From Arthrobacter sp. Soil762 (lineage in GTDB: Bacteria; Actinomycetota; Actinomycetes; Actinomycetales; Micrococcaceae): DNA of 64,000 bases. The notes beneath the pieces are model-generated. The model saw only the letters and a list, made by a program, of their open reading frames with translations, searched no databases and was not told the origin of the DNA. How positions within the stretch are numbered: the first letter of the stretch is position 1; every line of letters begins with the position of its first letter. The stretch covers positions 124,001-188,000 of the forward strand of contig NZ_LMSG01000021.1 of assembly GCF_001428335.1 (NCBI RefSeq). Direction: 5' to 3'. The position numbers were made by a program, and so were the translations under genes. Below are positions 51,497 to 59,859 of the stretch, piece after piece.

Positions 51497-52333
51497 ATGG
51501 CGAACTACACTGCCGCTGATATCAAGGCTCTGCGCGAGCGCACCGGCGCCGGCATGATGGATGTCAAGAAGGCTCTTGACGAAGCCAACGGTGACGCCGA
51601 AAAGGCCATCGAGATCATCCGCATCAAGGGCCTCAAGGGCGCTACCAAGCGCGAAGGCCGCTCCACCGCTGAAGGCCTGGTGGCCGCAAAGGTCAGCAAC
51701 GGCGTCGGCGTGATGATCGAGGTCAACTGCGAGACCGACTTCGTCGCCAAGGCTGACAAGTTCATCCAGCTGGCCGACAAGGTCCTGGCCGTGGCTGTGG
51801 AGTCCGGCGCTGCCGACCTCGACACCCTCCTGGCCATCGAAGTTGACGGCAAGCCGCTGTCCGAGGTTGTCGTCGAAGAAGGCGCAATCCTCGGCGAAAA
51901 GGTTGTTGTCCGCAAGCTGTCCCGCATTGAGGGCGGCACTGTTGACGCTTACCTGCACAAGACGTCCAAGGACCTCCCGGCCCAGGTCGGCGTCCTGTTC
52001 GCTGTTGACGGTGAAGGCGAAGCCGCCGCCACCGCCGCACACGACATTGCAGTGCACATCGCAGCGATGTCCCCGAACTACCTGACCCGCGAAGACGTTC
52101 CGTCCGATCTGGTCGAGTCCGAGCGTCGCATCGCCGAAGAGACCGCCAAGGCTGAAGGCAAGCCCGAAGCCGCAATGTCCAAGATTGTGGAAGGCCGCGT
52201 TACGGGCTTCTACAAGGGTGAGGTCCTGGTTGACCAGGCTTTCGCCAAGGACGCCAAGAAGTCTGTGGCGCAGGTCCTCGAAGAGGCCGGCGTCAAGGGC
52301 ACGTCCTTCGCACGTTTCCGCGTCGGCTCCTAG
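51497..52333 (+). CDS. tsf: Elongation factor Ts
   Basis: 278 aa nucleotide-exchange factor for EF-Tu. N-terminal UBA-like domain with LRERTGAGMMDVKKAL (about 12-27), core with EVNCETDFVAKAD (about 75-87) that contacts EF-Tu, and the KSVAQVLEEAG end. SD AGAGGGG precedes the ATG. A strong terminator follows. Confidence 0.98.
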   Translation: MANYTAADIKALRERTGAGMMDVKKALDEANGDAEKAIEIIRIKGLKGATKREGRSTAEGLVAAKVSNGVGVMIEVNCETDFVAKADKFIQLADKVLAVAVESGAADLDTLLAIEVDGKPLSEVVVEEGAILGEKVVVRKLSRIEGGTVDAYLHKTSKDLPAQVGVLFAVDGEGEAAATAAHDIAVHIAAMSPNYLTREDVPSDLVESERRIAEETAKAEGKPEAAMSKIVEGRVTGFYKGEVLVDQAFAKDAKKSVAQVLEEAGVKGTSFARFRVGS

Positions 52334-52341
52334 TCGAATCC

Positions 52342-52378
52342 GCAAAGGGGTGGCCACTTCGGTGGCCGCCCCTTTTGC
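52342..52378 (+). terminator. Intrinsic terminator after tsf
   Basis: GCAAAGGGG-T-GGCCAC, TTCG loop, GTGGCC-G-CCCCTTTTGC. Confidence 0.85.
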
Positions 52379-52460
52379 ATGCACCGGCTAGACGTCCGAT
52401 GAGACCTTTGGCCACCCGACACGATAACCTTTTTCAGAGTTCACCAACGGGAAGGCACCC

Positions 52461-53198
52461 ATGGAAGCCGTCAATTCTTCAAGCCAGCCAGAGAAAAGCA
52501 GGCGCCGCGTCCTCCTGAAGTTGTCGGGCGAGGTCTTCGGCGGCGGCAAGCTGGGCGTTGATCCCGACACCGTGCGCGACGTCGCAAAGCAGATCGCCGC
52601 AGCGGTCCCCGAAGTGGAAGTTGCCATCGTCGTCGGCGGCGGCAACTTCTTCCGCGGCGCGGAACTGTCCCAGAGCGGCATGGACCGCTCGCGCGCCGAC
52701 TACATGGGCATGCTCGGCACCGTCATGAACTGCCTGGCACTGCAGGACTTCCTGGAGCAGGCCGGCGTTGAAACCCGTGTCCAGAGCGCCATCACCATGG
52801 GGCAGGTCGCCGAGGCGTACATTCCCCGCCGGGCCATCCGCCACATGGAAAAGGGCCGCGTGGTCATCTTCGGCGCCGGAGCCGGCCTGCCGTACTTCTC
52901 CACCGACACAGTGGCCGCCCAGCGCGCCCTGGAGGTCCACGCGGACGTCGTCCTGATGGCCAAGAGCGGCGTGGACGCCGTCTACACCGCGGATCCCAAG
53001 AAGGACCCCACTGCCGAGAAGCTGGACACGCTGAGCTACGACGACGCCCTGCGCCGCGACATCAGGGTCATGGACCAGACCGCAATGACCATGTGCAAGG
53101 ACAACAACCTGTCCATGGTGGTTTTCGGGATGGAAGGCGAAGGGAACGTCACCCGCGCCATCCTGGGCGAAAAGCTCGGTACCCTGGTGACCCCGTAG
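52461..53198 (+). CDS. pyrH: UMP kinase
   Basis: 245 aa amino-acid-kinase-fold enzyme that phosphorylates UMP to UDP. LLKLSGEVFGGG (about 17-28) is the phosphate-binding start, VVGGGNFFRGAELS (about 56-69) the UMP/ATP region, and VYTADPKKDP the nucleotide-binding loop. It is separated from tsf by a terminator and has its own leader of about 80 nt, then leads into frr. Confidence 0.97.
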   Translation: MEAVNSSSQPEKSRRRVLLKLSGEVFGGGKLGVDPDTVRDVAKQIAAAVPEVEVAIVVGGGNFFRGAELSQSGMDRSRADYMGMLGTVMNCLALQDFLEQAGVETRVQSAITMGQVAEAYIPRRAIRHMEKGRVVIFGAGAGLPYFSTDTVAAQRALEVHADVVLMAKSGVDAVYTADPKKDPTAEKLDTLSYDDALRRDIRVMDQTAMTMCKDNNLSMVVFGMEGEGNVTRAILGEKLGTLVTP

Positions 53199-53205
53199 CT
53201 GCAGC

Positions 53206-53211
53206 TAGGAT
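53206..53211 (+). promoter_or_regulatory. Possible frr promoter -10
   Basis: TAGGAT soon after the pyrH stop, 112 nt before the frr GTG. Downstream GGTTCC and GGAACC can pair around a CCCGCAACCGGG hairpin. Confidence 0.4.
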
Positions 53212-53322
53212 GATCTGAGCACGGTTCCATGCCCGCAACCGGGCAACCTGGAACCAGGAACCATGAACCAAGATTGTGCAGGGAACCGGTACCCGGACTG
53301 CACTGATTTCTGAGGAGAGACA

Positions 53323-53880
53323 GTGATCGAAGAAACCTTGCTCGAAGCCGAAGAGAAGATGGACAAGGCGGTAGAGGTAGCCAAGGAAGACTTCGCCTCG
53401 ATCCGCACCGGACGGGCAAACCCGGGCCTTTACAACAAGGTCCTCGTGGACTACTACGGTTCGCCCACCCCGCTGCAGCAGCTTGCCTCCTTCGCCATTC
53501 CGGATGCGCGCACCATCCTCATCACGCCGTTCGATAAGACCGCACTGCGGGACATCGAGCGGGCCCTGAGCGATTCCGAGGTGGGCGCCAACCCCTCCAA
53601 CGACGGCAACGTCATCAGGATCACCATCCCGGACCTGACCCAGGAACGCCGCAAGGAATACGTCAAGATCGTCAAGACCAAGGGCGAGGACGCGAAGATC
53701 TCCATCCGCAACATCCGGCGCAAGGCCAAGGAAACGCTGGACAAGCTCGTCAAAGACGGCGAAGCCGGCGAGGACGAAGGCAGCCGCGCCGAAAAGGAAC
53801 TGGATGGCCTGACCAAATCGCACGTGGACGGCATCGACGAGCTGCTCAAGCGCAAGGAAGCAGAGCTGCTCGAAGTCTGA
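53323..53880 (+). CDS. frr: Ribosome recycling factor
   Basis: 185 aa. Splits post-termination ribosomes with EF-G. Domain I helices (EEKMDKAVEVAKEDFASIRTG, read across residues 7-27) and the core PTPLQQLASFAIPDARTILI and LTQERRKEYVK are typical. GTG start with GAGGAGAGACA upstream. The TGA overlaps the cdsA ATG by one base. Confidence 0.97.
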   Translation: MIEETLLEAEEKMDKAVEVAKEDFASIRTGRANPGLYNKVLVDYYGSPTPLQQLASFAIPDARTILITPFDKTALRDIERALSDSEVGANPSNDGNVIRITIPDLTQERRKEYVKIVKTKGEDAKISIRNIRRKAKETLDKLVKDGEAGEDEGSRAEKELDGLTKSHVDGIDELLKRKEAELLEV

Positions 53881-54803
53881 TGAGCCAGGCAGAGCAGGCC
53901 CCCACCCAAAGGGCGCGCACCGGGGGGAAACAGTTGCGGAGCAATCCGACGCCCAAGGCCGGCCGGAATCTTCCGGCAGCCATTGTTGTCGGCCTGGCCA
54001 TGCTGATCGGCGTGCTGGGCGGCCTGGTTTTCCTCCCGCTCGGATTCGTGGCTGTCACCACCGGGTTCGCGGTCTTCGGAGTCTGGGAGATCTTCCGTGC
54101 CCTGGAGGCGAACGGGACCAGGATGCCCATCGTCCCGGTCATGGTGGGTACAGTCGCCATGCCGTTCGCCGCCTACCTCGGGGGTCTTGAGAGCCTGCTT
54201 TTCGCCATGCTCCTGAGCTGCGTGGCAGTCCTCCTCTGGCGTTCAGTGGAGAACCCCGCCGGATCAGCGAACAGCATCTTTGCCGGCGTGTTCACGCTGG
54301 GCTGGGTCCCGTTCTTCATCAGTTTCGCCACGCTGCCGCTGCACGCCGTAGGCGTCGCCACCCCGGTGGGTCTCTGGCCTGGCGGCACCGTGCCGCCCGG
54401 GGCCTGGCAGGTGGCCGTGATGCTGCTGCTGGTGGTCTCGAACGACACGTTCGGCTACCTCGTGGGCGCATCGCTGGGCAAACACCCCATGGCCCCGAAG
54501 ATCAGCCCCAAGAAATCATGGGAAGGCTTCGCCGGCTCCATTGCCGGGGCCATGCTGATCGGCATCCTTGCCAGCATTTTCCTGCTGGACAAACCCTGGT
54601 GGGTGGGTGTGATCCTCGCCGTGGGCGTCGTTGCAGCATCCACCGCAGGAGACCTGGCGGAGTCGATGGTCAAACGTGAACTCGGGATCAAGGACATGAG
54701 CAGCATCCTGCCCGGACATGGGGGCGTCATGGACCGCCTGGACTCCATCGTCTTCGCCTGTCCCGTAGCCTTTGTGCTGTTCGCACTGGTTGCGGGCGTC
54801 TGA
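53880..54803 (+). CDS. cdsA: Phosphatidate cytidylyltransferase
   Basis: 307 aa, about eight TM helices. Makes CDP-diacylglycerol from phosphatidic acid and CTP. The CDS signature S-x-x-K-R-x4-K-D...HGG-x-x-DR-x-D is complete (SMVKRELGIKD, then LPGHGGVMDRLDS, about 262-290). A polar N-terminal tail of about 30 residues precedes TM1. Translationally coupled to frr. Its product feeds the CDP-alcohol transferase near 45 kb. Confidence 0.96.
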   Translation: MSQAEQAPTQRARTGGKQLRSNPTPKAGRNLPAAIVVGLAMLIGVLGGLVFLPLGFVAVTTGFAVFGVWEIFRALEANGTRMPIVPVMVGTVAMPFAAYLGGLESLLFAMLLSCVAVLLWRSVENPAGSANSIFAGVFTLGWVPFFISFATLPLHAVGVATPVGLWPGGTVPPGAWQVAVMLLLVVSNDTFGYLVGASLGKHPMAPKISPKKSWEGFAGSIAGAMLIGILASIFLLDKPWWVGVILAVGVVAASTAGDLAESMVKRELGIKDMSSILPGHGGVMDRLDSIVFACPVAFVLFALVAGV

Positions 54804-54895
54804 CGCGACCCTCTCGGACTATCTTCGCCGGACCGCCGGCAGCGCCAATAAACTGGTGCGTAACCTGACCCAGCTGAAGCAACAAAGGATCAACA

Positions 54896-55480
54896 GTGGC
54901 ATTGGACTTTCAACGGAAAATCCCCGCGTCGTTTGAGCGCGTGCGGGGCAACGAATTCGGGTACAACGCCAAACAGGTGGACCAGTTCCTCCAGCGGGCC
55001 AGGGTGGCATTAGAGACGCCGAAGGCCGCCATCCACGCCGTCACCAGCGCCGATGTCCGGAGCGTCTCCTTTGACCCGGTCAAGGGAGGTTACGCTGCCG
55101 CCGTCGTCGACGCAGCCCTGGACCGGCTCGAAGACGCCTTCGCCCGCCGCGAACGGGACGAACTGATCGCCGCCAAGGGCGAGGATGCCTGGCTGCGGGA
55201 GATCGGCAGCCTCTCCGGGATCCTCCGGGGCCGCCTCCACCGGCCGGACGGTGAGCGCTTCCGGCGCCCGTCAAAAAAGAAGGCCCGCAGTTACAACATC
55301 CTGGACGTCGACAATCTTTGCTACGACCTGATCGGCTACCTCGAAGAGGACAAGCCGCTCAGCGTGGACAATGTCCGCCGGGTGGTCTTCCGTCCCGCCG
55401 TGGGCAAGGACGGTTACGAAGAGACCCAGGTTGATGCCTTCCTGGACCGCGTGGTTGAACTCATGGCGGCCATAGACTGA
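54896..55480 (+). CDS. DivIVA-domain protein
   Basis: 194 aa. Three short DivIVA-like motifs of the F...GY...VD.FL type: EFGYNAKQVDQFLQRARV (about 22-39), VKGGYAAAVVDAALDRLEDA (about 62-81) and GKDGYEETQVDAFLDRVVEL (about 170-189). No long coiled-coil follows, so it is not the Wag31/DivIVA scaffold itself but a small relative, perhaps a division or polar-growth partner. GTG start with AAAGGATCAACA upstream. Confidence 0.85.
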   Translation: MALDFQRKIPASFERVRGNEFGYNAKQVDQFLQRARVALETPKAAIHAVTSADVRSVSFDPVKGGYAAAVVDAALDRLEDAFARRERDELIAAKGEDAWLREIGSLSGILRGRLHRPDGERFRRPSKKKARSYNILDVDNLCYDLIGYLEEDKPLSVDNVRRVVFRPAVGKDGYEETQVDAFLDRVVELMAAID

Positions 55481-55504
55481 CTGCCCGTTAGCCGGTCACG
55501 GGAC

Positions 55505-56971
55505 TCAGCGTTCGGTCACCAACGGCCGTTCGGGAGTGTGCAGCCGGGTCATGACGCGGCTCATAGTCCGCGGAATCCGGTGTTTTGTCGCCCGGGAGAC
55601 GAGCACCGTCACGGCGAAGGCGGCGGGAACCGTCCACGCCGCCGGCTGGGCCAGCCAGAAGGGCGTGCCGGCAGCGCCCAGGACCGTTCCCCACACCATG
55701 GCGCCGCCGCAGAGGACGCCGCCGGTCACCATTCCGGCAATGGCGCCGGCATCGGTGAGTCCCCGCCACCAGATGCCCAGCAGGAGCACCGGGCACACAG
55801 TGGAGGCGGTAAACGCGAACACCAGGCCCACACTGCCGGCCAGAGCCAAGGAATCAGTCATCACGGCAAATCCCAGCGGAACCACAGCGGAGACGACGGC
55901 GGCGAGCCGGAATCCCCGCACGCTGCCGCCCAGGACGTCCTGGCTGATCACACCAGCCAGCGAGACCACCAGGCCCGAGGTGGTGGACAGGAACGCGGCG
56001 AAGGCCCCGGCCACCACCAACGCTGAGAGCAGGTCGCCCGCGGTTCCACCGATCAGCTGCCCCGGCAGCAGGAGAACCACCGCGTCCGCCTGCCCTGACC
56101 GGGCAAGTTCGGGCGCGAACATCCGCCCCACCAGCCCGTAGGCGGTGGGAAACAGGTAAAAAACGGAGAGCAGCCCGAGCACGATCAGCGTGGTCCGCCG
56201 TGCCGAGTGTCCGTCCGGATTCGTGTAGAAGCGGACCAGGACATGGGGGAGCCCCAGCGTGCCGAACAGCAGCGCCACCAGCAGCGAGATGTTCTGGTAC
56301 GGCCCGGCGGGGGCCAGCCCGGTGGGATTCACGACGGCGGGGGCCACGGCGGCACTCCCGTCACCGGCGAGCGTGAACACGATGAACAGGACGGGCACGG
56401 CAAGGGCGGTGAGCTTCAGCCAGAACTGGAACGCCTGAACAAACGTAATGGAGCGCATGCCGCCGGCCACAACGGTCAGGCACACCACAACCACCACGGC
56501 CACAGAGCCCACCCAGGCCGGCAGTCCCGTGGTGATCCGGATGGTCAAGGCCGCGCCGTGGAGCTGCGGCACAATGTACAGCCAGCCCACCACAACAACC
56601 ACCACGCTGGTCACACGGCGGACTGCGCGCGAATCCAGCCTCGCCTCGGTGAAGTCCGGGATGGTGTAGGCGCCGGAGCGGCGCAGTGGTGCGGCCACAA
56701 ACAGCAGCAGCATCAGGTAGCCGGCGGTGTAGCCCACGGGAAACCACAGCGCGTCGGTACCGGACAGCAGGATCAGCCCGGCCACGCCCAGGAAACTCGC
56801 CGCCGAGAGGTACTCCCCGCCGATGGCCGAGGCGTTCCACCATGGCTTGACGGTCCGGGAAGCCACGTAGAAATCGCCGGTGGTCCGGGAAATCCGCAGG
56901 CCGTAAAACCCGATGGCGGCCGTTGCCAGCGAAACCAGCACGAGAGCGATCACACCCACTGCGGGATTCAT
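55505..56971 (-). CDS. SSS-family sodium:solute symporter
   Basis: 488 aa, about 13 TM helices, related to ActP/MctC-type monocarboxylate symporters (FYVASRTVKPWWNASAIGGEYLSAASFLG read across residues 34-62; GLPHVLVRFYTNPDGHSAR). ATG 56971 lies 7 nt after the small two-TM gene and is preferred to longer frames. Last gene of a unit of kinase, regulator, small protein and symporter. Probable substrates are acetate, propionate, pyruvate or lactate; unproven. Confidence 0.87.
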   Translation of the reverse strand: MNPAVGVIALVLVSLATAAIGFYGLRISRTTGDFYVASRTVKPWWNASAIGGEYLSAASFLGVAGLILLSGTDALWFPVGYTAGYLMLLLFVAAPLRRSGAYTIPDFTEARLDSRAVRRVTSVVVVVVGWLYIVPQLHGAALTIRITTGLPAWVGSVAVVVVVCLTVVAGGMRSITFVQAFQFWLKLTALAVPVLFIVFTLAGDGSAAVAPAVVNPTGLAPAGPYQNISLLVALLFGTLGLPHVLVRFYTNPDGHSARRTTLIVLGLLSVFYLFPTAYGLVGRMFAPELARSGQADAVVLLLPGQLIGGTAGDLLSALVVAGAFAAFLSTTSGLVVSLAGVISQDVLGGSVRGFRLAAVVSAVVPLGFAVMTDSLALAGSVGLVFAFTASTVCPVLLLGIWWRGLTDAGAIAGMVTGGVLCGGAMVWGTVLGAAGTPFWLAQPAAWTVPAAFAVTVLVSRATKHRIPRTMSRVMTRLHTPERPLVTER

Positions 56972-56978
56972 GAGGTGG

Positions 56979-57329
56979 TCACTCGTCCCCGGCCAGGTCC
57001 CGGTAGCGGGCCTCGTTCCGTGCGGCGGTCCGGATATACAGCCAGGCGCTGAGGCCGATGACGGGATAAATGCCTGCACCGAGCAGGATCCAGTCGAACG
57101 GGATCCCCGCGATCCGGGTCTCGGCGAGGCCCGGTAGGGCTGCCAGCAGCAACGGGAACGCGCACAGGATCAGCATAAAGTCGATGGCCACCACCAGGGC
57201 CAGCCGCAGCTGGGAACGGATCAGGGAGCGGACGAAGACCTGCCCCACCTCGGATTCCTCCGCCGCCTCGCGCGACTCCCGGGCCGGCCGGGACGCCGAG
57301 CGCGGAGCAGTGACACGGACCCGGGTCAT
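56979..57329 (-). CDS. Small two-TM protein, DUF485-like symporter partner
   Basis: 116 aa. Basic N-terminus (MTRVRVTAPRSASRPARE), then two TM helices (LALVVAIDFMLILCAFPLLL and FDWILLGAGIYPVIGLSAWL) and a short charged tail (RNEARYRDLAGDE). It matches the layout of the DUF485 proteins that precede ActP/MctC symporters, though more divergent. The ATG overlaps the stop of the LytTR regulator gene (ATGA); the symporter follows 7 nt later. Confidence 0.72.
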   Translation of the reverse strand: MTRVRVTAPRSASRPARESREAAEESEVGQVFVRSLIRSQLRLALVVAIDFMLILCAFPLLLAALPGLAETRIAGIPFDWILLGAGIYPVIGLSAWLYIRTAARNEARYRDLAGDE

Positions 57330-58048
57330 GCCTGCGGCCGGATGCGGGTGGCTTCGAGTTTTTCCCTGACCGTGGGAAGGTGGCGGCGGCTGATGGGCAG
57401 GACGGCACCGGCCACCGAGACGCTGGGTTTGTCCGCCGTCAGCTTCATGGACTGCACATGCTTCAGCGCGACGAGGTAGGACCGGTGCGTCCGGATAAAC
57501 CCGGCCTCGGCCCACTGCTGCTCCAGGTCTGCCAGCGGAACCCGGATGAGATAGCTGGCATCCGCGGTGTGCAGCCGGGCGTAGTCGCCCTGCGCCTGGA
57601 CGTACGTGACGTCGTCGCGCCTGATCATCCTGGTGGTGCCGCCCTGGTCAACGGTGATCATCTCGGGGGCGGGGCCGCCGCCGTCGCGCAGTAGCTCGCT
57701 GATCCGTCCCACCGTCCGGGACAGCCGCTCGGCCCGGACGGGCTTGAGGAGGTAGTCCACGGCGGCAAGCTCGAACGCCTCCAGGGCGCAGTCCTCGTCC
57801 GCGGTGACAAACACCACCACCGGCGGTTTGCTGCTGCGCGCGATGGCGCGGGCAACATCAAGGCCGGACACGGCGGGCATGTGAATATCCAGGAAGACGG
57901 CGTCAACCGTTGCAGTGTTCAGGGCCCGCAACGCCTCCGTGCCCGAAATGGCCCGGTGGATGACCCCGATCCGGTCATCCTTGCCCAGGAGATAGGCCAG
58001 TTCCTCCACGGCGGGTAACTCGTCGTCGGCGACGAGGACATTAATCAT
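57326..58048 (-). CDS. LytTR-family response regulator
   Basis: 240 aa. Receiver domain with VLVADDELPA, phospho-acceptor Asp in DAVFLDIHMPAVSG (about 49-62) and Lys in YLLKPVRAE. The C-terminal LytTR domain (about 130-235) has VTYVQAQGDYARLHT, FIRTHRSYLVALKHV and LPISRRHLPTVRE. LytTR proteins bind paired direct repeats upstream of targets, often transporter genes. Coupled by ATGA overlap to the small protein of a symporter pair. Confidence 0.93.
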   Translation of the reverse strand: MINVLVADDELPAVEELAYLLGKDDRIGVIHRAISGTEALRALNTATVDAVFLDIHMPAVSGLDVARAIARSSKPPVVVFVTADEDCALEAFELAAVDYLLKPVRAERLSRTVGRISELLRDGGGPAPEMITVDQGGTTRMIRRDDVTYVQAQGDYARLHTADASYLIRVPLADLEQQWAEAGFIRTHRSYLVALKHVQSMKLTADKPSVSVAGAVLPISRRHLPTVREKLEATRIRPQA

Positions 58049-58109
58049 GGTCCTACAGTAGCCGCCGATGGCGGATGGAATCAGGCGGCTGAGATCAGAA
58101 AGCTTGGGT

Positions 58110-59300
58110 TCAGGCGTCGTGGCCGGGCTGGGACTTGGGCACCCGCATGGTGATCAGCGTTCCCTCGCCCGGGGCCGTCTCGATCACCAGGCCGTGCTGG
58201 TCCCCGTAAACCTGCCGGAGCCGGGCGTCCACGTTGCGCAGCCCCACGTGGTCGCCGTCGTGGTGCCCGGCCAACATCGACTGGAGCTCGGCAGGGTCCA
58301 TCCCCACGCCGTCGTCCTCTATGGTCACTTCCGCATAGGCGCCCGAATCATTGGCCGTGATGGTGATGTGGCCCGCCCCTTCCTTGGCCTCCAGGCCGTG
58401 CCTGACGGCGTTCTCCACCAGCGGCTGCAGGCTCAGGAACGGGATGACGGTGCTCAGGACTTCAGGCGCGATCCGCAGGCTGACCTGGACGCGGTCACCG
58501 AAACGGGCGCGCTCCAGCAGCAGGTACCGGTCGATGCAGCGCAGTTCCTCCGCCAGCGTGGTGAAGTCACCGTGGCGCCGGAACGAGTACCTCGTAAAAT
58601 CGGCGAACTCCACCACCAACTCGCGCGCCCGCTCCGGATCCGTGTTGATGAACGACGCGATCGCGTTCAGCGAGTTGTAGATGAAATGCGGACTGATCTG
58701 GGCACGCAGCGCCCGCACTTCGGCTTCCATCAGCAGCGTCCGGGATGCGTCCAGCTCAGCCAGCTCCACCTGGACGGCCACCCAGTCCGCCACTTCGCTG
58801 GTGGCACGGACCAGGCCTGCGCCCGCTGCCGGGGCAAACGCCGCCACGACGCCCACCACCCGTGAGCCGGCACGGACCGGCGCGATGACGGCGGCGAAGC
58901 TTCCGGAGGCTAGGCCCGTCCCCAGGTCCCGCGCCTGGAGCACCGCCGTCCGCCCGCCGATCAGGACGTCAGCGGCCAGTTCCATCAACCGGGGCTTCAG
59001 TTCCTCGGCGGCACCGTCCCAGGCCAGCACGCCGGTCGTATCGGTGATGGCCAGCGCATCACAGCCCAGCAAGTTCCTGAGCTGTCGGCTCGCCTTGGCG
59101 GCGCCCGCCGGATTGAGGCCCGTACGCAGATGCTGCCCGGCACTCGATGCAGCGTGGAGGGTGTTGTACGTGGCGCGCTCGGCGTCGGTGCCAAGCTCAC
59201 GGAAGGACCGGAGCAGCTTGATGCCAGCACCGACGACGACGGCGATCGCCAGGGTGATCACCGCGATGGCGGCCGCGGTCAGGAGGGGGGAGTCCGGCAT
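58110..59300 (-). CDS. LytS-type sensor histidine kinase
   Basis: 396 aa from the ATG at 59300 (TACGCT lies 7 nt upstream; no SD). One N-terminal TM (LLTAAAIAVITLAIAVVVGAG) then a GAF-like domain (about 65-185) and a His_kinase domain with LRAQISPHFIYNSLNAIASF (about 200-219; the His phospho-site is in this motif) and a HATPase (LQPLVENAVRHGLEA; DDGVGM; GLRNVDARLRQVYG). It lacks the multi-TM 5TM-5TMR input of LytS/BtsS. The signal is thus probably cytosolic. Confidence 0.9.
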   Translation of the reverse strand: MPDSPLLTAAAIAVITLAIAVVVGAGIKLLRSFRELGTDAERATYNTLHAASSAGQHLRTGLNPAGAAKASRQLRNLLGCDALAITDTTGVLAWDGAAEELKPRLMELAADVLIGGRTAVLQARDLGTGLASGSFAAVIAPVRAGSRVVGVVAAFAPAAGAGLVRATSEVADWVAVQVELAELDASRTLLMEAEVRALRAQISPHFIYNSLNAIASFINTDPERARELVVEFADFTRYSFRRHGDFTTLAEELRCIDRYLLLERARFGDRVQVSLRIAPEVLSTVIPFLSLQPLVENAVRHGLEAKEGAGHITITANDSGAYAEVTIEDDGVGMDPAELQSMLAGHHDGDHVGLRNVDARLRQVYGDQHGLVIETAPGEGTLITMRVPKSQPGHDA

Positions 59301-59307
59301 GGTGCCC

Positions 59308-59363
59308 AGCGTAGCGGCGGGTGCCGTTAGTCGCAGCATCGTAACCGCTGAGCGACCGTTCCG
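59308..59363. promoter_or_regulatory. Leaderless kinase promoter and candidate LytTR repeats
   Basis: On the minus strand TACGCT (59313-59308) precedes the kinase ATG by 7 nt. On the plus strand TGCCGTTAG (59322-59330) and ACCGTTCCG (59355-59363) share CCGTT, spaced 33 nt (three helical turns). LytTR sites are usually closer, so this is only a candidate. Confidence 0.35.
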
Positions 59364-59399
59364 GCCATGGCTCTGGAATGGACACCCGCCACACCGCAG

Positions 59400-59415
59400 A
59401 GTGATTGCAGTCACA
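59400..59415. promoter_or_regulatory. CRP/GlxR-like binding site
   Basis: aGTGAttgcagTCACA matches TGTGA-N6-TCACA at all but the first base. It lies 64 nt before the DUF485 ATG and 100 nt from the kinase start, so it could control both directions. Confidence 0.65.
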
Positions 59416-59478
59416 TTGTCCGCATCCTGCCCGCAGGCTGGCCCGTGTGAACCAAGCAAGTCTCAATGAGGAGGAACG

Positions 59479-59859
59479 ATGGGTAACGATGCCCACACTC
59501 CGGACGCAGCGGCGTCCGTGGACTTCGAACAGGTCCAGTCGACAGAGCGGTTCCAGGAACTGCGCAAACGTCACCGCAGCTTTGTGTTCCCAATGGCCGT
59601 GGCATTCCTGCTGTGGTATTTCGCGTATGTCCTCCTGGCTGACTACGCCGTCGAGTTTATGTCCACCAAAGTGTGGGGCAACATCAACGTCGGCCTGATC
59701 CTGGGCCTGCTGCAGTTCATCTCCACGTTCGCCATCACCGGCTGGTACGTCAGCTACTCCAACCGGAAGCTGGACCCCATCGCGGCGGAGATCCGCAACG
59801 AAATCGAAGGCCATGAGTTTGATAAGGACGGCAACATCCTGAGCGGAGTGACCAAATGA
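59479..59859 (+). CDS. DUF485 membrane protein, symporter small partner
   Basis: 126 aa. Two TM helices (VFPMAVAFLLWYFAYVLLADY and GLILGLLQFISTFAITGWYV) with the family tail SNRKLDPIAAEIRNEIEG. DUF485 proteins are encoded just before ActP/MctC symporters and are thought to be needed for or assist transport. Good SD GAGGAGG. The actP-like ATG overlaps its stop. Confidence 0.9.
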   Translation: MGNDAHTPDAAASVDFEQVQSTERFQELRKRHRSFVFPMAVAFLLWYFAYVLLADYAVEFMSTKVWGNINVGLILGLLQFISTFAITGWYVSYSNRKLDPIAAEIRNEIEGHEFDKDGNILSGVTK

